A DNA stretch of 64,000 bases from Alkalibacterium subtropicum (GCF_900112455.1 NZ_FOLT01000003.1:124001-188000), one strand, 5' to 3'. Positions 6,447 to 16,106 are shown, numbered from the stretch's first letter. The notes: generated by a model not told the origin, from the sequence alone. Made by a program: numbers and translations.

Positions 6447-9233
6447 TTAGTCTTTTTTAAAGACTTTCATTCCCAGTCCGCCTGCAAGCCCGGTCAGACC
6501 GAGTGCACCGACTGTCCAGATGCCTGTTGCTGTGTCAGGCAATTTCTCGCCGTCTTCATCATCAGCGTCTGATTTATCTTTGTCTTTCTCTTCATCCTTG
6601 TCATCGTTCATATCGTCTTTCTCGTCATCTGTTTCGTTTTCTTTCTTATCGTCGTTCTGGTCGTCTTTACCTTCTTCACCATTGACAGGGGTTTCGCCAT
6701 CGACAGGTGTGTCGCCGTCTTCAGGGTCTTCTTCGTCCACAGGTTCTTCTTCATCTGCAACGAACTCGACTTCTGTCAGGCTGACATTGTCGATCATGAC
6801 ATTGTAAGGCGTTTCCAGTTCTTCTCCATCCGGCAGTCTGCCTAAGCCAAACAACAGCTGTAGGTCTTCACCGTTTTCGATCTCGACGATTGCTTCATAA
6901 GTGTTCATGTCTTCGTTCACCGTAAAGTCCATGACTTCAAGTCCTGAACGAACGAGTTCGACGCGCACGTTTCTTTCTTTATCCGAAGCCATATCAAAGG
7001 AGAGTCTGTAGGTGCCGTCTTCGATTGCACCAAGGTTCTGGTACAATTGGATCTGCCACCAGTCCCAGCCGACCTGGGTGATCTCAGCATTGACGACACC
7101 GTCAACGACTGAAAACCCTGCCAGACCTGCCCAGTTTTCATAGTCGCCCTGGTTATGGATGTTCCATGTTGACAGGTCATCCGCAGTGCCGAAGTCAGTT
7201 GTATTATCAAACATACCGTCTTCGATCAGGTTGTCGCCGACTTCGACCCATTCGCCGTCTTCTTCATCAGGCGCTGGTTCTGCCGGTGCTTCTTCGACAG
7301 GCTCCGCTGCTTTCAAGACGATGTTGTCCAGGGTCATGTTGTAAGGAACTGCCAGCTCTTCTTCGTCGATTTCGCGACCAAAGCCGAACATGAGGCTTTC
7401 CGTGTCCGCGCCGACGTGGAAGACCATTTCATATGTTTCTTCTGTTTCATCGACAGGGAAGACTTTGATTTCATCGCCTGACCCCACTAATTCCACACGC
7501 ATGTCTCTTGCCAGCTCGGAAGACATATCGAAGGTCAGCTTATACGTGCCTTCTTCCAGTTGCATGTGCTGCATCAGTTGTATCTGCCACCAGTTCCAGC
7601 CTACTTGCTGGATCTCAGTGTTCAAGACGTTGTCGACAACAGAAAAGTCTGCTTTTCCGCCGTTTGGATCATGATCCGCCATCAGGAAAGTCTTCCATGT
7701 GGCGTCGCTGTCAGGGTCTCCGAAAGTCGTTGTCGTATCAAACGATCCGTCTTGGACAAGGTTCTCGCCGACGCCTTCCCAGTTTGCAGGATCGCGGTCC
7801 AAGTCGTCTGACGGTTCTTCAGGTTCTTCGACCGTTTCTTTTAACGGTGATGGAGACTTGTCATAGTTGGCATTGGCATCTTCATAAACACGGACATAGT
7901 CCACTTCGACTTGTCCCGGGAATGCTGTTGACGCATCCGGTTCGCCGCCGTACCAGCCGCCGACAGCCAGATTCAGGATCATGTAGAAGTCCTGGTTGAA
8001 TGGTGCTGGATATTCGTAATGCTCTGTATACCAGTCGCCTGTTTTATAGTACAGTTCATCGTTGACATACCATCTGATTTCTTCCGGTTCCCATTCGACA
8101 CTGTAGGTGTTGAATTCTGTCGTGCTTCCTGCGTCAAAGTGATAATCGCCGGCCAGATAGGTGTTGTTCGGCCATACATCGCCGAAGTGGATCGCTCCGC
8201 CGATTTTATCCGTATTGGCCCCGGCATTTTCCATGATGTCCAGTTCTCCGGACGCTGCCCAGCCACCGTACGTATCGTCCTGCGGCATCATCCAGAAAGC
8301 CGGCCAGTAGCCTTGTCCTTCAGGCAGTTTCATGCGGGCTTCAAAGCGTCCGAACGTCTGACTGAACAAGCCGTCTGACAGGATTTTTCCTGATGTGTAG
8401 TCATAATCTCCCTGTTCATCTGAGATCTGTTCTTGTCTTGCTTCCAGGATCAGTTTGCCGTCTTCAACGGTGACATTGTCTTCATGGTAGTACTGCTTCT
8501 CGTTGTTCCCCCAGCCGGCTATCCATTCGTCGCCGCTCCAGAATCCGTTACCTTCGTCGATGCGCCATTTGGAAAGGTCAAGGCTCTCACCATCGAATTC
8601 ATCGGCCCAAGTCAGTTCCCATTCTTTTTCGCCTGTATCTTCCTGCACTTCACCCAATGAGACGAGTGACACATTGTCAAAGGTCAATGTGTGTTCTTCT
8701 TCCGGCGTCAGTTCGCCTTCATGCTGCACGTTCCCGATCAGGAATTTCAGGTGCATCGTTGCCGCCTGAAGGGTTTCGAACTCATGCGTAAACGTTTGCA
8801 TCTCTTCGGTCACATAAAAGTTCTCTTTCAGGTTGCCTTTGAAATTCGTATATTCCAGAACGACTGGACGGGCGATGCTTGATTTGGCATCGAATGAAAG
8901 TTTGTAACGGGTGTTTGCTGCCAAGTCGACGTTTTCCTGAACGAACTGGGATGACCAGCTGATCGGCACGCCCCACTCTGCGTGGATGCCGGCAATCTTA
9001 TGTACCGTTACCTCCGCCTGATCGTTCACGGTCGTAAATGTTGCCTCTCCACCGAACTCATGCATCAGACCCCAGCTGTCAGTTCCCTGACTGAAGTCTC
9101 CATTGGTCAGAAGGTTTGCATGTTCTTCTGCTTCCACTGTCATGACAGCGTCTTCATTCTGCAGTTGACTTAAAACTGCCGGTCCCATCAACAATAATCC
9201 GCAAATCACGGCCACTCTTTTCTTGTTCTTCAT
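6447..9233 (-). CDS. Cell-wall-anchored GH16 endo-beta-glucanase (laminarinase type) with three CBM4/16-like modules
   Basis: The 928-residue secreted enzyme has a signal peptide (1 to about 35). A carbohydrate-binding module of the CBM_4_9 type follows (about 40-195, NLLTNGDFSQG). The GH16 domain (about 205-452) carries GELDIMEN, giving E330 (nucleophile), D332 and E335 (acid/base). Two further CBM_4_9 modules (about 490-642 and 668-823) are close paralogues of each other. An acidic D/E/K linker (about 825-895) leads to the sorting signal LPDTATG (898-904), a hydrophobic helix and KVFKKD. GGAGG lies 6 nt before the ATG. It probably hydrolyses beta-1,3 (or mixed) glucan at the cell surface, feeding the adjacent ABC importer. 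The sorting motif is LPxTA rather than LPxTG. Confidence 0.92.
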   Translation of the reverse strand: MKNKKRVAVICGLLLMGPAVLSQLQNEDAVMTVEAEEHANLLTNGDFSQGTDSWGLMHEFGGEATFTTVNDQAEVTVHKIAGIHAEWGVPISWSSQFVQENVDLAANTRYKLSFDAKSSIARPVVLEYTNFKGNLKENFYVTEEMQTFTHEFETLQAATMHLKFLIGNVQHEGELTPEEEHTLTFDNVSLVSLGEVQEDTGEKEWELTWADEFDGESLDLSKWRIDEGNGFWSGDEWIAGWGNNEKQYYHEDNVTVEDGKLILEARQEQISDEQGDYDYTSGKILSDGLFSQTFGRFEARMKLPEGQGYWPAFWMMPQDDTYGGWAASGELDIMENAGANTDKIGGAIHFGDVWPNNTYLAGDYHFDAGSTTEFNTYSVEWEPEEIRWYVNDELYYKTGDWYTEHYEYPAPFNQDFYMILNLAVGGWYGGEPDASTAFPGQVEVDYVRVYEDANANYDKSPSPLKETVEEPEEPSDDLDRDPANWEGVGENLVQDGSFDTTTTFGDPDSDATWKTFLMADHDPNGGKADFSVVDNVLNTEIQQVGWNWWQIQLMQHMQLEEGTYKLTFDMSSELARDMRVELVGSGDEIKVFPVDETEETYEMVFHVGADTESLMFGFGREIDEEELAVPYNMTLDNIVLKAAEPVEEAPAEPAPDEEDGEWVEVGDNLIEDGMFDNTTDFGTADDLSTWNIHNQGDYENWAGLAGFSVVDGVVNAEITQVGWDWWQIQLYQNLGAIEDGTYRLSFDMASDKERNVRVELVRSGLEVMDFTVNEDMNTYEAIVEIENGEDLQLLFGLGRLPDGEELETPYNVMIDNVSLTEVEFVADEEEPVDEEDPEDGDTPVDGETPVNGEEGKDDQNDDKKENETDDEKDDMNDDKDEEKDKDKSDADDEDGEKLPDTATGIWTVGALGLTGLAGGLGMKVFKKD

Positions 9234-9270
9234 CTGTTTCCTCCATTTTTTGTTGAATTTTTTTATAAAA

Positions 9271-9297
9271 ATAGAGAAGGTGCTACACCTTCTCTAT
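9271..9297 (-). terminator. Hairpin with U tract just upstream of the GH16 ribosome binding site
   Basis: Perfect 12-bp stem ATAGAGAAGGTG/CACCTTCTCTAT with a 3-nt loop, followed on the minus strand by TTTTTATAAAAAAA. It ends only 25-30 nt before the GH16 Shine-Dalgarno, leaving no room for a promoter in between, so it could act as an attenuator in the GH16 leader or limit read-through from the phosphorylase gene. Confidence 0.65.
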
Positions 9298-9369
9298 TCA
9301 CTTATAAACATAAAATAAAACTATTAGATGCTTCCAAATGCTGCTATTCAACTTTCTTTTAGAAGGGGG

Positions 9370-9571
9370 CGTCTCCGCTTTCGGAGACGTTCCGTCTTAT
9401 GTCTTAACTTTTCTGAACCTGAACGTCAGGAGTAGCGACTGTTTTAGTCAAAACTCCTTTAGTTTACACCGAATCTACAGAAGTTTCGGATGTTTTTGCG
9501 TCCACTCCTGAAGTTAAGCATTAAACTTCAGGAGTTTCGGCTTAAAAGTCGGGCACTTCTTAAGATAAAGC
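9370..9571. repeat. Structured intergenic repeat, family C, copy 2
   Basis: The gap between the phosphorylase and GH16 genes holds a cap-like hairpin CGTCTCCG-cttt-CGGAGACG (9370-9389). Several CAGGAGT/ACTCCT words follow, then a 12-bp stem ACTCCTGAAGTT/AACTTCAGGAGT (9504-9535) and CACTTCTTAAGAT (9554-9566). The last two words match family C copy 1 at 4109-4224. No ORF is credible here. Confidence 0.6.
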
Positions 9572-12500
9572 TTAGTCCAGCGCGACAGTGATCGCTTTAA
9601 CTTCTTTGTTTCTGATTTTCTCTGCCCATTCGCCTGTAACGCCATTGGCATCAAAGGTTTCTGTTTCACCGGATTTAAGCTCGACGGTGTAGGCGTTTGG
9701 TTTCACGCGGTCTTCACCGTACGTCGCTTTGGACGTGTCGTTGATGTAGGTCACTTCGATTTCACTGAATAAAGTGAAGGTGATTTTTCTATCAGAAAAG
9801 AAATCAGCAGGCAGGACTGGCTCGAGTTTAAAGGTCAGTGCGTCTTCCATGGTGAATGGGGCTTTACCGATGAACATTTCTACCCACATGTTTAGGAATT
9901 CGACTGTCGAACCGCTCAATCTTGCCACGAAGCCTTTGCCGTGCAGACTTTCATCCGGGTTGGCACTGCTTGCGATAAAGGATGAGTTTTCAAGGATGCT
10001 TCGACCATAAACTTTCGGATCATTGAAGACCACGAGTCCGGTCTTGATTTCTTCGTAAAATTCATCGTACAGGCCAACTTTGACCAGTTCCAGCAGATAC
10101 TTGTAAGCCATGTGCAGGAAGACCGATTCGTTTTCCAGCCACCCTGGGGTGAAGAACTTCGCACGGCCCAGTTCGATCGGCTCGTCATTGATGCTGGCAC
10201 TTGTTTTATACATACCCAGTTTCTTGTCATACAAGTCACTGGCCTTCACTTTACCGTATAACTCACGCGCTTCTGTCGTATCGCCGGAGATCTTCATCTT
10301 CTTGACGACACCTTCCAGGAACGGTGTCACAGGATGCGGCTGCATCTCAGTGATTTCGCCTTCTTTAACGGTCGCTTCAAAGTAGATGTACGTTGGAATG
10401 ATCTCTGTATCCAATCCTTCCACATTGTCCACTGCTTTTTCCATGACTTCTTTGAACAGGCTGATGACCTCTGCGGCCATGTCTTCTGTGCAGGTCACCA
10501 GTTTAAAGCTGTTCTTGCCTGCGATGGACGCGCGGTAACTTTCACGGACTTCCGTCAAGGCTTTCCAGGCATCCAGATCAAGCGTGTCGATGTCGCGGAG
10601 GACATCTCTTAAATGCAGCAGGAATTCAGAGGCTTCTACAGGTAAGGCGATACGCTGCTTGTTGTCCACGTCACTCAGACGGTCGACCAGACGTTTCAGT
10701 TCGAAGAGTTCAGATGTTCCGGCACCAAACATGCCCGGCAGGCCGTTCATGGCGTCGTTCCAGCCTGGTTTGCCGCCTTCCATCTCTACACCGAGACCAA
10801 AAGGTGCCAGCGTGGAGACTTTGTTGGCTGCAAGTAAGATCAGCTTGCTGAACAGACTCGTTTCAACAGGCTTGCCGTCCGTATCTGTCTCGATCCACAT
10901 GTGTTCGCCTTTTTTATGGGCGGCCATTTTTTCTTCGTCTTCATGAACAGCGTCGTACTGGCGCCAGCCGAGCTTGCCCTGCTTCAGTTTTTCGCTGAGC
11001 GGACGGACACTGGCCGGGCTGTTGAAGAAGCGGTAGCCGCCGCCAAAGTATGCATCGTCCGCTTTGTCCGGATAGATCGCCAGGTAACTATCGATAAGAT
11101 CCAGGTTGTATGTCCAGTGATCGCTCCAGAACCCTTCACCGTGATCGGCTTCCAGGGCTTCCTTGCTCGCACTCAGGACATCGGTCAGGAAGGCTTCAAA
11201 CGATTCCGTTAAGGTGATGTCTTCTTCTTCCACGAATTTTTTCAGACTGCCTGGTGTATACCCGTCTTTTGATTTTTCAAGCCAGTTGTCGGCCTGCTCT
11301 TTAGAAAAGCCGAAGCCTGTGAAGTCAAAGCTGTCATCTTCCAGAGTATATTTCACTGTTTTGATGGACAGCGGGTTATAACCGTCCAGCTGGATCAGGC
11401 TCATGAACTGACGCAGGTTGCGGTCAGCCACTTTCGGTTCGAAGAAGGTGTCCAGACGTCTGTTCTGATTCATGTCGCGGTAGTTCCCGTTCCCCTGTGA
11501 ATAGTACTCAGGTGAGATCGAGAAGAAGTTGTAATCGCGCTCCAGATCCCCGTGCTTGCGGGAGTACAGGTAGAAGACTTGTTTAGCCTGGTCGTTTTCA
11601 AAGACGACCGGGAACCCGCCGCGGATGCCGTTATCCAGATAATTCTGTTTCACGTATTCATCAAAGGCTTTGTTCGCTGTCTTCGTTTCCACACGGCTGG
11701 TGAATGCTTTCGCCAGTTCCATGGCAGACGTTTTGTATTCAGAAAGCTTTTTAGCGGTGATATGTTGTTGAATAAAGTCGGCAGCTTTTTCTCTGTCTGT
11801 GGTCTGACCGAATACGCTGGTCAGTGTCATGGCGCCGTGGCCTTTCAGATCGATGTCAAACGGTGTAAACGCCGCACTCACTTTGTTGGTACCGATCTGT
11901 TTTGTCGTGTCGAGCGCATCTTGTCCGTAGAACGCTTTAGGTGTCAATAATGTCAGATCATTGCCGAAAATCACGTCACGGTCAAAGACGGGGGTCATGA
12001 ATTCTTCCTTGTTCTCTGTCTGCATGAGCGAGACGTAGAAGTTTCCTTCGTCATTCTGATCGACTTTCGCATCGTCTGCTGTACTTCCTCTTAAGAAGTA
12101 GTAGGCAAACTGGTCTTGTTCGACTGAGGCATCGAACCAGCTCTTGAAGGTGTTGGAGATGGATTTATAGCCTGCATCATCCACGTGTGCCGGGAACATG
12201 CTGGCCAGTCCGTCTACCCCTTCGATAGAGATGGGTTCGTCACGCAGGTTCTTGAATGTCACTTCGCGGACCAGACCGGGAATGGCCTGATGCGGCAGTG
12301 TATAGTACACGACCGTCATTTCAATACCTAAATGCTTGTGGGTATGTTTCAGTTCCAGATGATTATCCGAAATGATCATCTCGTCCTGTATGACATCACT
12401 TTCTTCATTGAATGGTTCATACTGGAACCGTTCTTCTGAACGTGTCCCTTTCAGGAATGTACGGAAGCCTTGTGTCCCGACATACTGATACGCTTTGTTT

Positions 12501-12694
12501 GCCGGAAGGAATTCCAGCATGGCGTTGTCTTTGTTCTCGACACCAAAACTGGCCATCCCCTGTCCTCTATTGACATAAAATGCCCACAGAGGGATACCGT
12601 CTGTTCCGGAGATCCCGGGAAGGAAACTGGCAAACGGACTTGCCGCCTGGAAATCTTCGATCTTGAATCGTCCGTCTTCTAATAATTTATACAC
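9572..12694 (-). CDS. GH94-like glycoside phosphorylase, probably GH161 beta-1,3-glucan phosphorylase
   Basis: A 1040-residue cytoplasmic protein (no signal peptide) with the architecture of the GH94/GH149/GH161 clan: an N-terminal beta-sandwich, then an (alpha/alpha)6 barrel. GEGFWSDHWTYNLD (519-532) and the GWNDAMNGLPGMFG block (644-657) are seen. D647 aligns with the WND general acid of cellobiose phosphorylases. The length (over 1000) and the sequence around FRTFLKGT and SDHWTYN fit the long beta-1,3-glucan phosphorylases better than the roughly 800-residue cellobiose phosphorylases, but this rests on memory. It would convert imported beta-1,3-oligoglucosides plus phosphate into glucose-1-phosphate. 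It starts at GTG with AAAGG upstream, 28 nt behind the GH30 gene (operon). Confidence 0.75.
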   Translation of the reverse strand: MYKLLEDGRFKIEDFQAASPFASFLPGISGTDGIPLWAFYVNRGQGMASFGVENKDNAMLEFLPANKAYQYVGTQGFRTFLKGTRSEERFQYEPFNEESDVIQDEMIISDNHLELKHTHKHLGIEMTVVYYTLPHQAIPGLVREVTFKNLRDEPISIEGVDGLASMFPAHVDDAGYKSISNTFKSWFDASVEQDQFAYYFLRGSTADDAKVDQNDEGNFYVSLMQTENKEEFMTPVFDRDVIFGNDLTLLTPKAFYGQDALDTTKQIGTNKVSAAFTPFDIDLKGHGAMTLTSVFGQTTDREKAADFIQQHITAKKLSEYKTSAMELAKAFTSRVETKTANKAFDEYVKQNYLDNGIRGGFPVVFENDQAKQVFYLYSRKHGDLERDYNFFSISPEYYSQGNGNYRDMNQNRRLDTFFEPKVADRNLRQFMSLIQLDGYNPLSIKTVKYTLEDDSFDFTGFGFSKEQADNWLEKSKDGYTPGSLKKFVEEEDITLTESFEAFLTDVLSASKEALEADHGEGFWSDHWTYNLDLIDSYLAIYPDKADDAYFGGGYRFFNSPASVRPLSEKLKQGKLGWRQYDAVHEDEEKMAAHKKGEHMWIETDTDGKPVETSLFSKLILLAANKVSTLAPFGLGVEMEGGKPGWNDAMNGLPGMFGAGTSELFELKRLVDRLSDVDNKQRIALPVEASEFLLHLRDVLRDIDTLDLDAWKALTEVRESYRASIAGKNSFKLVTCTEDMAAEVISLFKEVMEKAVDNVEGLDTEIIPTYIYFEATVKEGEITEMQPHPVTPFLEGVVKKMKISGDTTEARELYGKVKASDLYDKKLGMYKTSASINDEPIELGRAKFFTPGWLENESVFLHMAYKYLLELVKVGLYDEFYEEIKTGLVVFNDPKVYGRSILENSSFIASSANPDESLHGKGFVARLSGSTVEFLNMWVEMFIGKAPFTMEDALTFKLEPVLPADFFSDRKITFTLFSEIEVTYINDTSKATYGEDRVKPNAYTVELKSGETETFDANGVTGEWAEKIRNKEVKAITVALD

Positions 12695-12722
12695 GCTTTG
12701 TCAACCTTTCTATTGCAAATCT

Positions 12723-14057
12723 TTACGCCTGTTCAGATACGACCGTCGTGATGCTGTGAGCCGGTACGTGAACAGCTGCTCCTTCGTTATCAAGTGATAA
12801 AACTAAATCGGACGCTTTGTCTGTTTCGTTCAACAGGACAGTGACGAGCGAACCGTCTTCGTTTTTGAATGCCACAACGGATAAGTCGTCCCCGCTCAAG
12901 GTCACGTCTACACGCTCGGCACCGGGTCTGATGTACTTGCTCAAGTGACCGATGAAATAGTATGAGCTGTTGTAGTGCGCAACTTTTTCTTTTGTATCAG
13001 CAATGATCGGTGCGTCACAGTAGTTGCCAACGTGGTTCGGTCCGCCTTGTTCATCCAGGACGATGTTCCAGTCCAGGAATCCTTCAAGCCAGTTGTTCAT
13101 GTCGCCGATGATATTTCTGGCGTAGCGTTCACCTGTATGCCAGGCGCCTAACTGTACGCCGCCTTCGATACAGCCTTCGGTAAAGATCATGTGCTTGTCC
13201 GGGTATTTGTCATGGACTTTTGAAAGAGCTTCGAAGTCTTCTGACATATACCAGTGGTTCCCCACGCCCCAGACCCCTTTGTTGGCTTCTGGATCGCTTA
13301 ACACGGTGTCGGCACGCTCAAAAATAATGTCGCGGTTGTGGTCCCAGATGATGATGTTGACATCGAGGTTCTCTTCTTTGAAGACGCCGGACAATACTTT
13401 GACCATTTCCGCTTCCTCTTCCGCTGTGAATTCACATGAATCCCACGTCTGAGTGGCAGCCGGTTCGTTCTGAACAGTGATCGCAAAGGTTTCGAAACCT
13501 TTGTCCTTCATTTCTTTCAGGTAACGCGCAATGAACTGCGCCCAAAGCGTGTAATATTCTTTTTTCAGCTTGCCGCCGTTGTTGCGTTCGCCGTTCGTTT
13601 TCATCCAGGCAGACGGGCTCCACGGTGAAGCAACGAGCGTCAGTGGCTCGCCGGCGATTTCCTGAGCACGACGCAAGGTCGGCAGGACCCATTTTTCTTC
13701 GCGGTCCATATTGAATGTTTCCAGTGTTTCGTCATTCTCTTCGATATAATCGTAATTTTCAAGAGAAAAGTCACAGCTGGCAATGTGCAGACGTCCCAGC
13801 GTGTAGCCTAACCCATTCTCTTTATTATAATAGGCCTGAAGGATGCTTTCTTTCTTCTCTGCTGGTAACTGGTCCATCGTATACGTCGCTGATTCAGTCA
13901 GCGCACCGCCAAACCCCATCCAGGTCTGGTATGTTTGTGTGGAATCGACCGTGACATGTGTGGTCGAGTTGTCCGTTACTTCTTTAATAGAAACAGGTTG
14001 CCAGAAACTGTTGTCTGCTTTCACAGACTGAACAGCTGTTACAGTACGTTTCGTCAT
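12723..14057 (-). CDS. GH30 glycosidase, intracellular (beta-1,6-glucanase or beta-glucosidase type)
   Basis: This 444-residue enzyme has GFGGALTES (48-56), typical of GH30 subfamilies 1 and 3. QNEP (196-199, E198 acid/base) and FTEG (292-295, E294 nucleophile) follow, then a C-terminal beta domain. There is no signal peptide, so it acts on imported oligosaccharides. Next to a beta-1,3-glucan phosphorylase, the natural job is removal of beta-1,6-linked glucose branches of laminarin-type glucans so that phosphorolysis can proceed. That role is inference; glucosylceramidase-like activity is the alternative. AAAGGATG precedes the ATG. A terminator separates it from the upstream permease genes. 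Confidence 0.88.
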   Translation of the reverse strand: MTKRTVTAVQSVKADNSFWQPVSIKEVTDNSTTHVTVDSTQTYQTWMGFGGALTESATYTMDQLPAEKKESILQAYYNKENGLGYTLGRLHIASCDFSLENYDYIEENDETLETFNMDREEKWVLPTLRRAQEIAGEPLTLVASPWSPSAWMKTNGERNNGGKLKKEYYTLWAQFIARYLKEMKDKGFETFAITVQNEPAATQTWDSCEFTAEEEAEMVKVLSGVFKEENLDVNIIIWDHNRDIIFERADTVLSDPEANKGVWGVGNHWYMSEDFEALSKVHDKYPDKHMIFTEGCIEGGVQLGAWHTGERYARNIIGDMNNWLEGFLDWNIVLDEQGGPNHVGNYCDAPIIADTKEKVAHYNSSYYFIGHLSKYIRPGAERVDVTLSGDDLSVVAFKNEDGSLVTVLLNETDKASDLVLSLDNEGAAVHVPAHSITTVVSEQA

Positions 14058-14147
14058 CTTTTAAATCATCCTTTTTTGTTCGTGAGTGAACGTGATTTGA
14101 ATAGTGTTCTGTTGGAATAAGGGTATATTTTGGCTGGAATTTTCCAC

Positions 14148-14191
14148 AAAAAAAGTACTATGCTCTACAAAACACATAGATGATAGTACTT
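14148..14191 (-). terminator. Terminator of the ABC importer genes
   Basis: AAAGTACTAT (14151-14160) pairs with ATAGTACTTT (14182-14191), with a run of seven T on the minus strand. It partially insulates GH30/phosphorylase from the transporter operon. Confidence 0.8.
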
Positions 14192-14204
14192 TTAATGTCC
14201 AAGC

Positions 14205-15032
14205 TTACCCTTTAACTGCACCTGCAGTGATACTTGAAATAATATATTTAGACAGGAACAGGAAGGCAATCATGATCGGCACCACGGAAATGGCGATACC
14301 CAGGTAGATCGCACCTAAGTTAGACGCAACCGGAGACCCTTGTAATTGACGGATCATGATCGGCAAAGTGTACAGTCTTGGTGAGCGAATGATGACCAAC
14401 GGGAACAGGAAGTTATTCCATGAACCGATAAAGGTAAAGATACCCATCGTTGCGATCGCCGGCATCAAGATCGGCAGGACCAGTCTGTGGAACATATAAG
14501 TCTCGCTGGCACCGTCGATTCGACCGGATTCCAGGATAGACATCGGCATCGTCGTGATGAGGAATTGTCTAAAGAAGAATACGGTGAAGGGTGCTGCAAT
14601 CGCCGGAATGATCAACGGCCAGTAAGTATCCAGGATACCGAATGTGCTGGCCAGGTCGTATAAACCGATCAGACCGAGCTGGCCGGGAACCATCATCATG
14701 ACGATGAACGTGATGAAAATGACGTTTTTCGCTTTGAATTCATATACGACAAGGGCAAAAGCTGTCAGTGCCGAGAAGTATGAATTCAATACTGTGACGG
14801 ATACCGCAATGATCAGACTGTTTCGGAACCCGATCCAGATGTTGATATAGCTGTTCAGGATATCATAGTTATCCATCAGCGCATTGCCCGGGATCAGCGT
14901 GAATCCTCTTAAGATCTCAGAGTTTGAACGGGTCGCATTGATGATCATCATATAGAAAGGGATGAAGCAGATGATGACAAGTAAAACGAGGAAGAAATAG
15001 ATCACGCCTCGTGCTGTTTTAATTTTTCCCAT
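14205..15032 (-). CDS. Carbohydrate ABC transporter permease (MalG/CUT1 type)
   Basis: 275 residues, six predicted helices, starting MGKIKTARGVIYFFLVLLV. The EAA loop for ATPase docking is seen as ESGRIDGASETYMF followed by LPILMPAI. It pairs with the upstream permease (2-nt gap) and the binding lipoprotein to form a CUT1 sugar importer. No ATPase gene is in the cluster, so a shared MsmK-type ATPase elsewhere is expected. GGAGGGAG lies upstream of the ATG. The likely cargo is beta-gluco-oligosaccharides, judged from the neighbouring hydrolases. Confidence 0.93.
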   Translation of the reverse strand: MGKIKTARGVIYFFLVLLVIICFIPFYMMIINATRSNSEILRGFTLIPGNALMDNYDILNSYINIWIGFRNSLIIAVSVTVLNSYFSALTAFALVVYEFKAKNVIFITFIVMMMVPGQLGLIGLYDLASTFGILDTYWPLIIPAIAAPFTVFFFRQFLITTMPMSILESGRIDGASETYMFHRLVLPILMPAIATMGIFTFIGSWNNFLFPLVIIRSPRLYTLPIMIRQLQGSPVASNLGAIYLGIAISVVPIMIAFLFLSKYIISSITAGAVKG

Positions 15033-15034
15033 GA

Positions 15035-16015
15035 TTATTTTCTCCCTCCTTTTTTGACTTTCACTTGACTGCGGTACATTGTTTTAAATGTAATGGCTGA
15101 GAAGACGATGGTAATGATAAAGAGTCCATAGGCGATCGCAGCGGAATAACCGAAGTTGGCATAACTGAATCCCTGGTTATACAGATAGATAACCATCGTG
15201 TTCAGTGCGCCTCGGGGTGCGCCGCGCCCGTCTGTCATCAGCAGCGGCAAGTCGAAGATCTGCAGTCCACCGATGATGGAGGTGATAAAGACGTAAAGCA
15301 GGATCGGCTTCAGCTGAGGCAGCGTGATTTTAGTGAAGGTATCCCACCAGTTAGCGCCGTCGATATAGGCTGCTTCATAAAAGTCTTTTGGAATACCAGA
15401 AATACCGGCCATCAGGATGATGAAGGTATTACCGAACCACATCCAGGCACCAATCAAGGCGACCCATCCCTGTGCCAGCACAGGATCATTCAGCCAGTTG
15501 ATCGGACGATCGATCAGGTTTAGGGTTAAAAGCATCTGGTTCAGTGAACCATAGTTCCAGTCCAGCAGGATACTGAACAACAGCGCGACCGAAGCGATCG
15601 TGATGATGTTCGGCAGGAAGAATAATGCTCTGAACGTATTCAGACCCTTCAGTTTCAGACGCATGTCCGAGAATAGAAGTGCCAGCCCCATCGCGATCGT
15701 GATTTGAATGGCAAAGTTCACACCCCAGATTTTTATCGTATTGAAGAAGGCTTCATAAAAGAATGAGTCTCCTATCAGTCGGGCGTAATTCTCAAATCCG
15801 ACAAAATCAGCATTTTCGATACCGCCCAAACCTGTATAGTTGGTCAGGGAGTAATAAAATGTCAGTAAAATCGGATAAATGTTGAATGACAGAAATACGA
15901 TGACAAAGGGTGCAATGTAAAAATAGGGATGATTGTGGTTCTTTTTCTTGGTTTTTCTTTTAGAAACTGCAGCAGTCGAATCAGCAGCAACTGTCTGATC
16001 GTCAGTTTTATTCAT
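15035..16015 (-). CDS. Carbohydrate ABC transporter permease (MalF/CUT1 type)
   Basis: 326 residues with a basic cytoplasmic N-terminus (KRKTKKKNH) and six helices. The EAA-type loop is FYEAAYIDGANWWDTFTKI. The start is placed at the ATG 16013-16015 behind AAAGGAAA; the in-frame upstream ATG lacks a ribosome binding site. It is translationally close to the second permease and forms the transmembrane heterodimer with it. Confidence 0.93.
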   Translation of the reverse strand: MNKTDDQTVAADSTAAVSKRKTKKKNHNHPYFYIAPFVIVFLSFNIYPILLTFYYSLTNYTGLGGIENADFVGFENYARLIGDSFFYEAFFNTIKIWGVNFAIQITIAMGLALLFSDMRLKLKGLNTFRALFFLPNIITIASVALLFSILLDWNYGSLNQMLLTLNLIDRPINWLNDPVLAQGWVALIGAWMWFGNTFIILMAGISGIPKDFYEAAYIDGANWWDTFTKITLPQLKPILLYVFITSIIGGLQIFDLPLLMTDGRGAPRGALNTMVIYLYNQGFSYANFGYSAAIAYGLFIITIVFSAITFKTMYRSQVKVKKGGRK

Positions 16016-16106
16016 AATCAATCGTTTCCTTTCTATGTGTCGATCATAAAAGCATGTCAATTCTGATTCGACACACTTGGCTCAAAACTTCTCACTTCTA
16101 TGCTTT

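Noticed and set aside
6503-9173. Many long plus-strand ORFs over the GH16 gene
   Set aside because: They are antisense shadows of the repetitive, acidic, CBM-containing coding sequence; the minus-strand product has clear domains.
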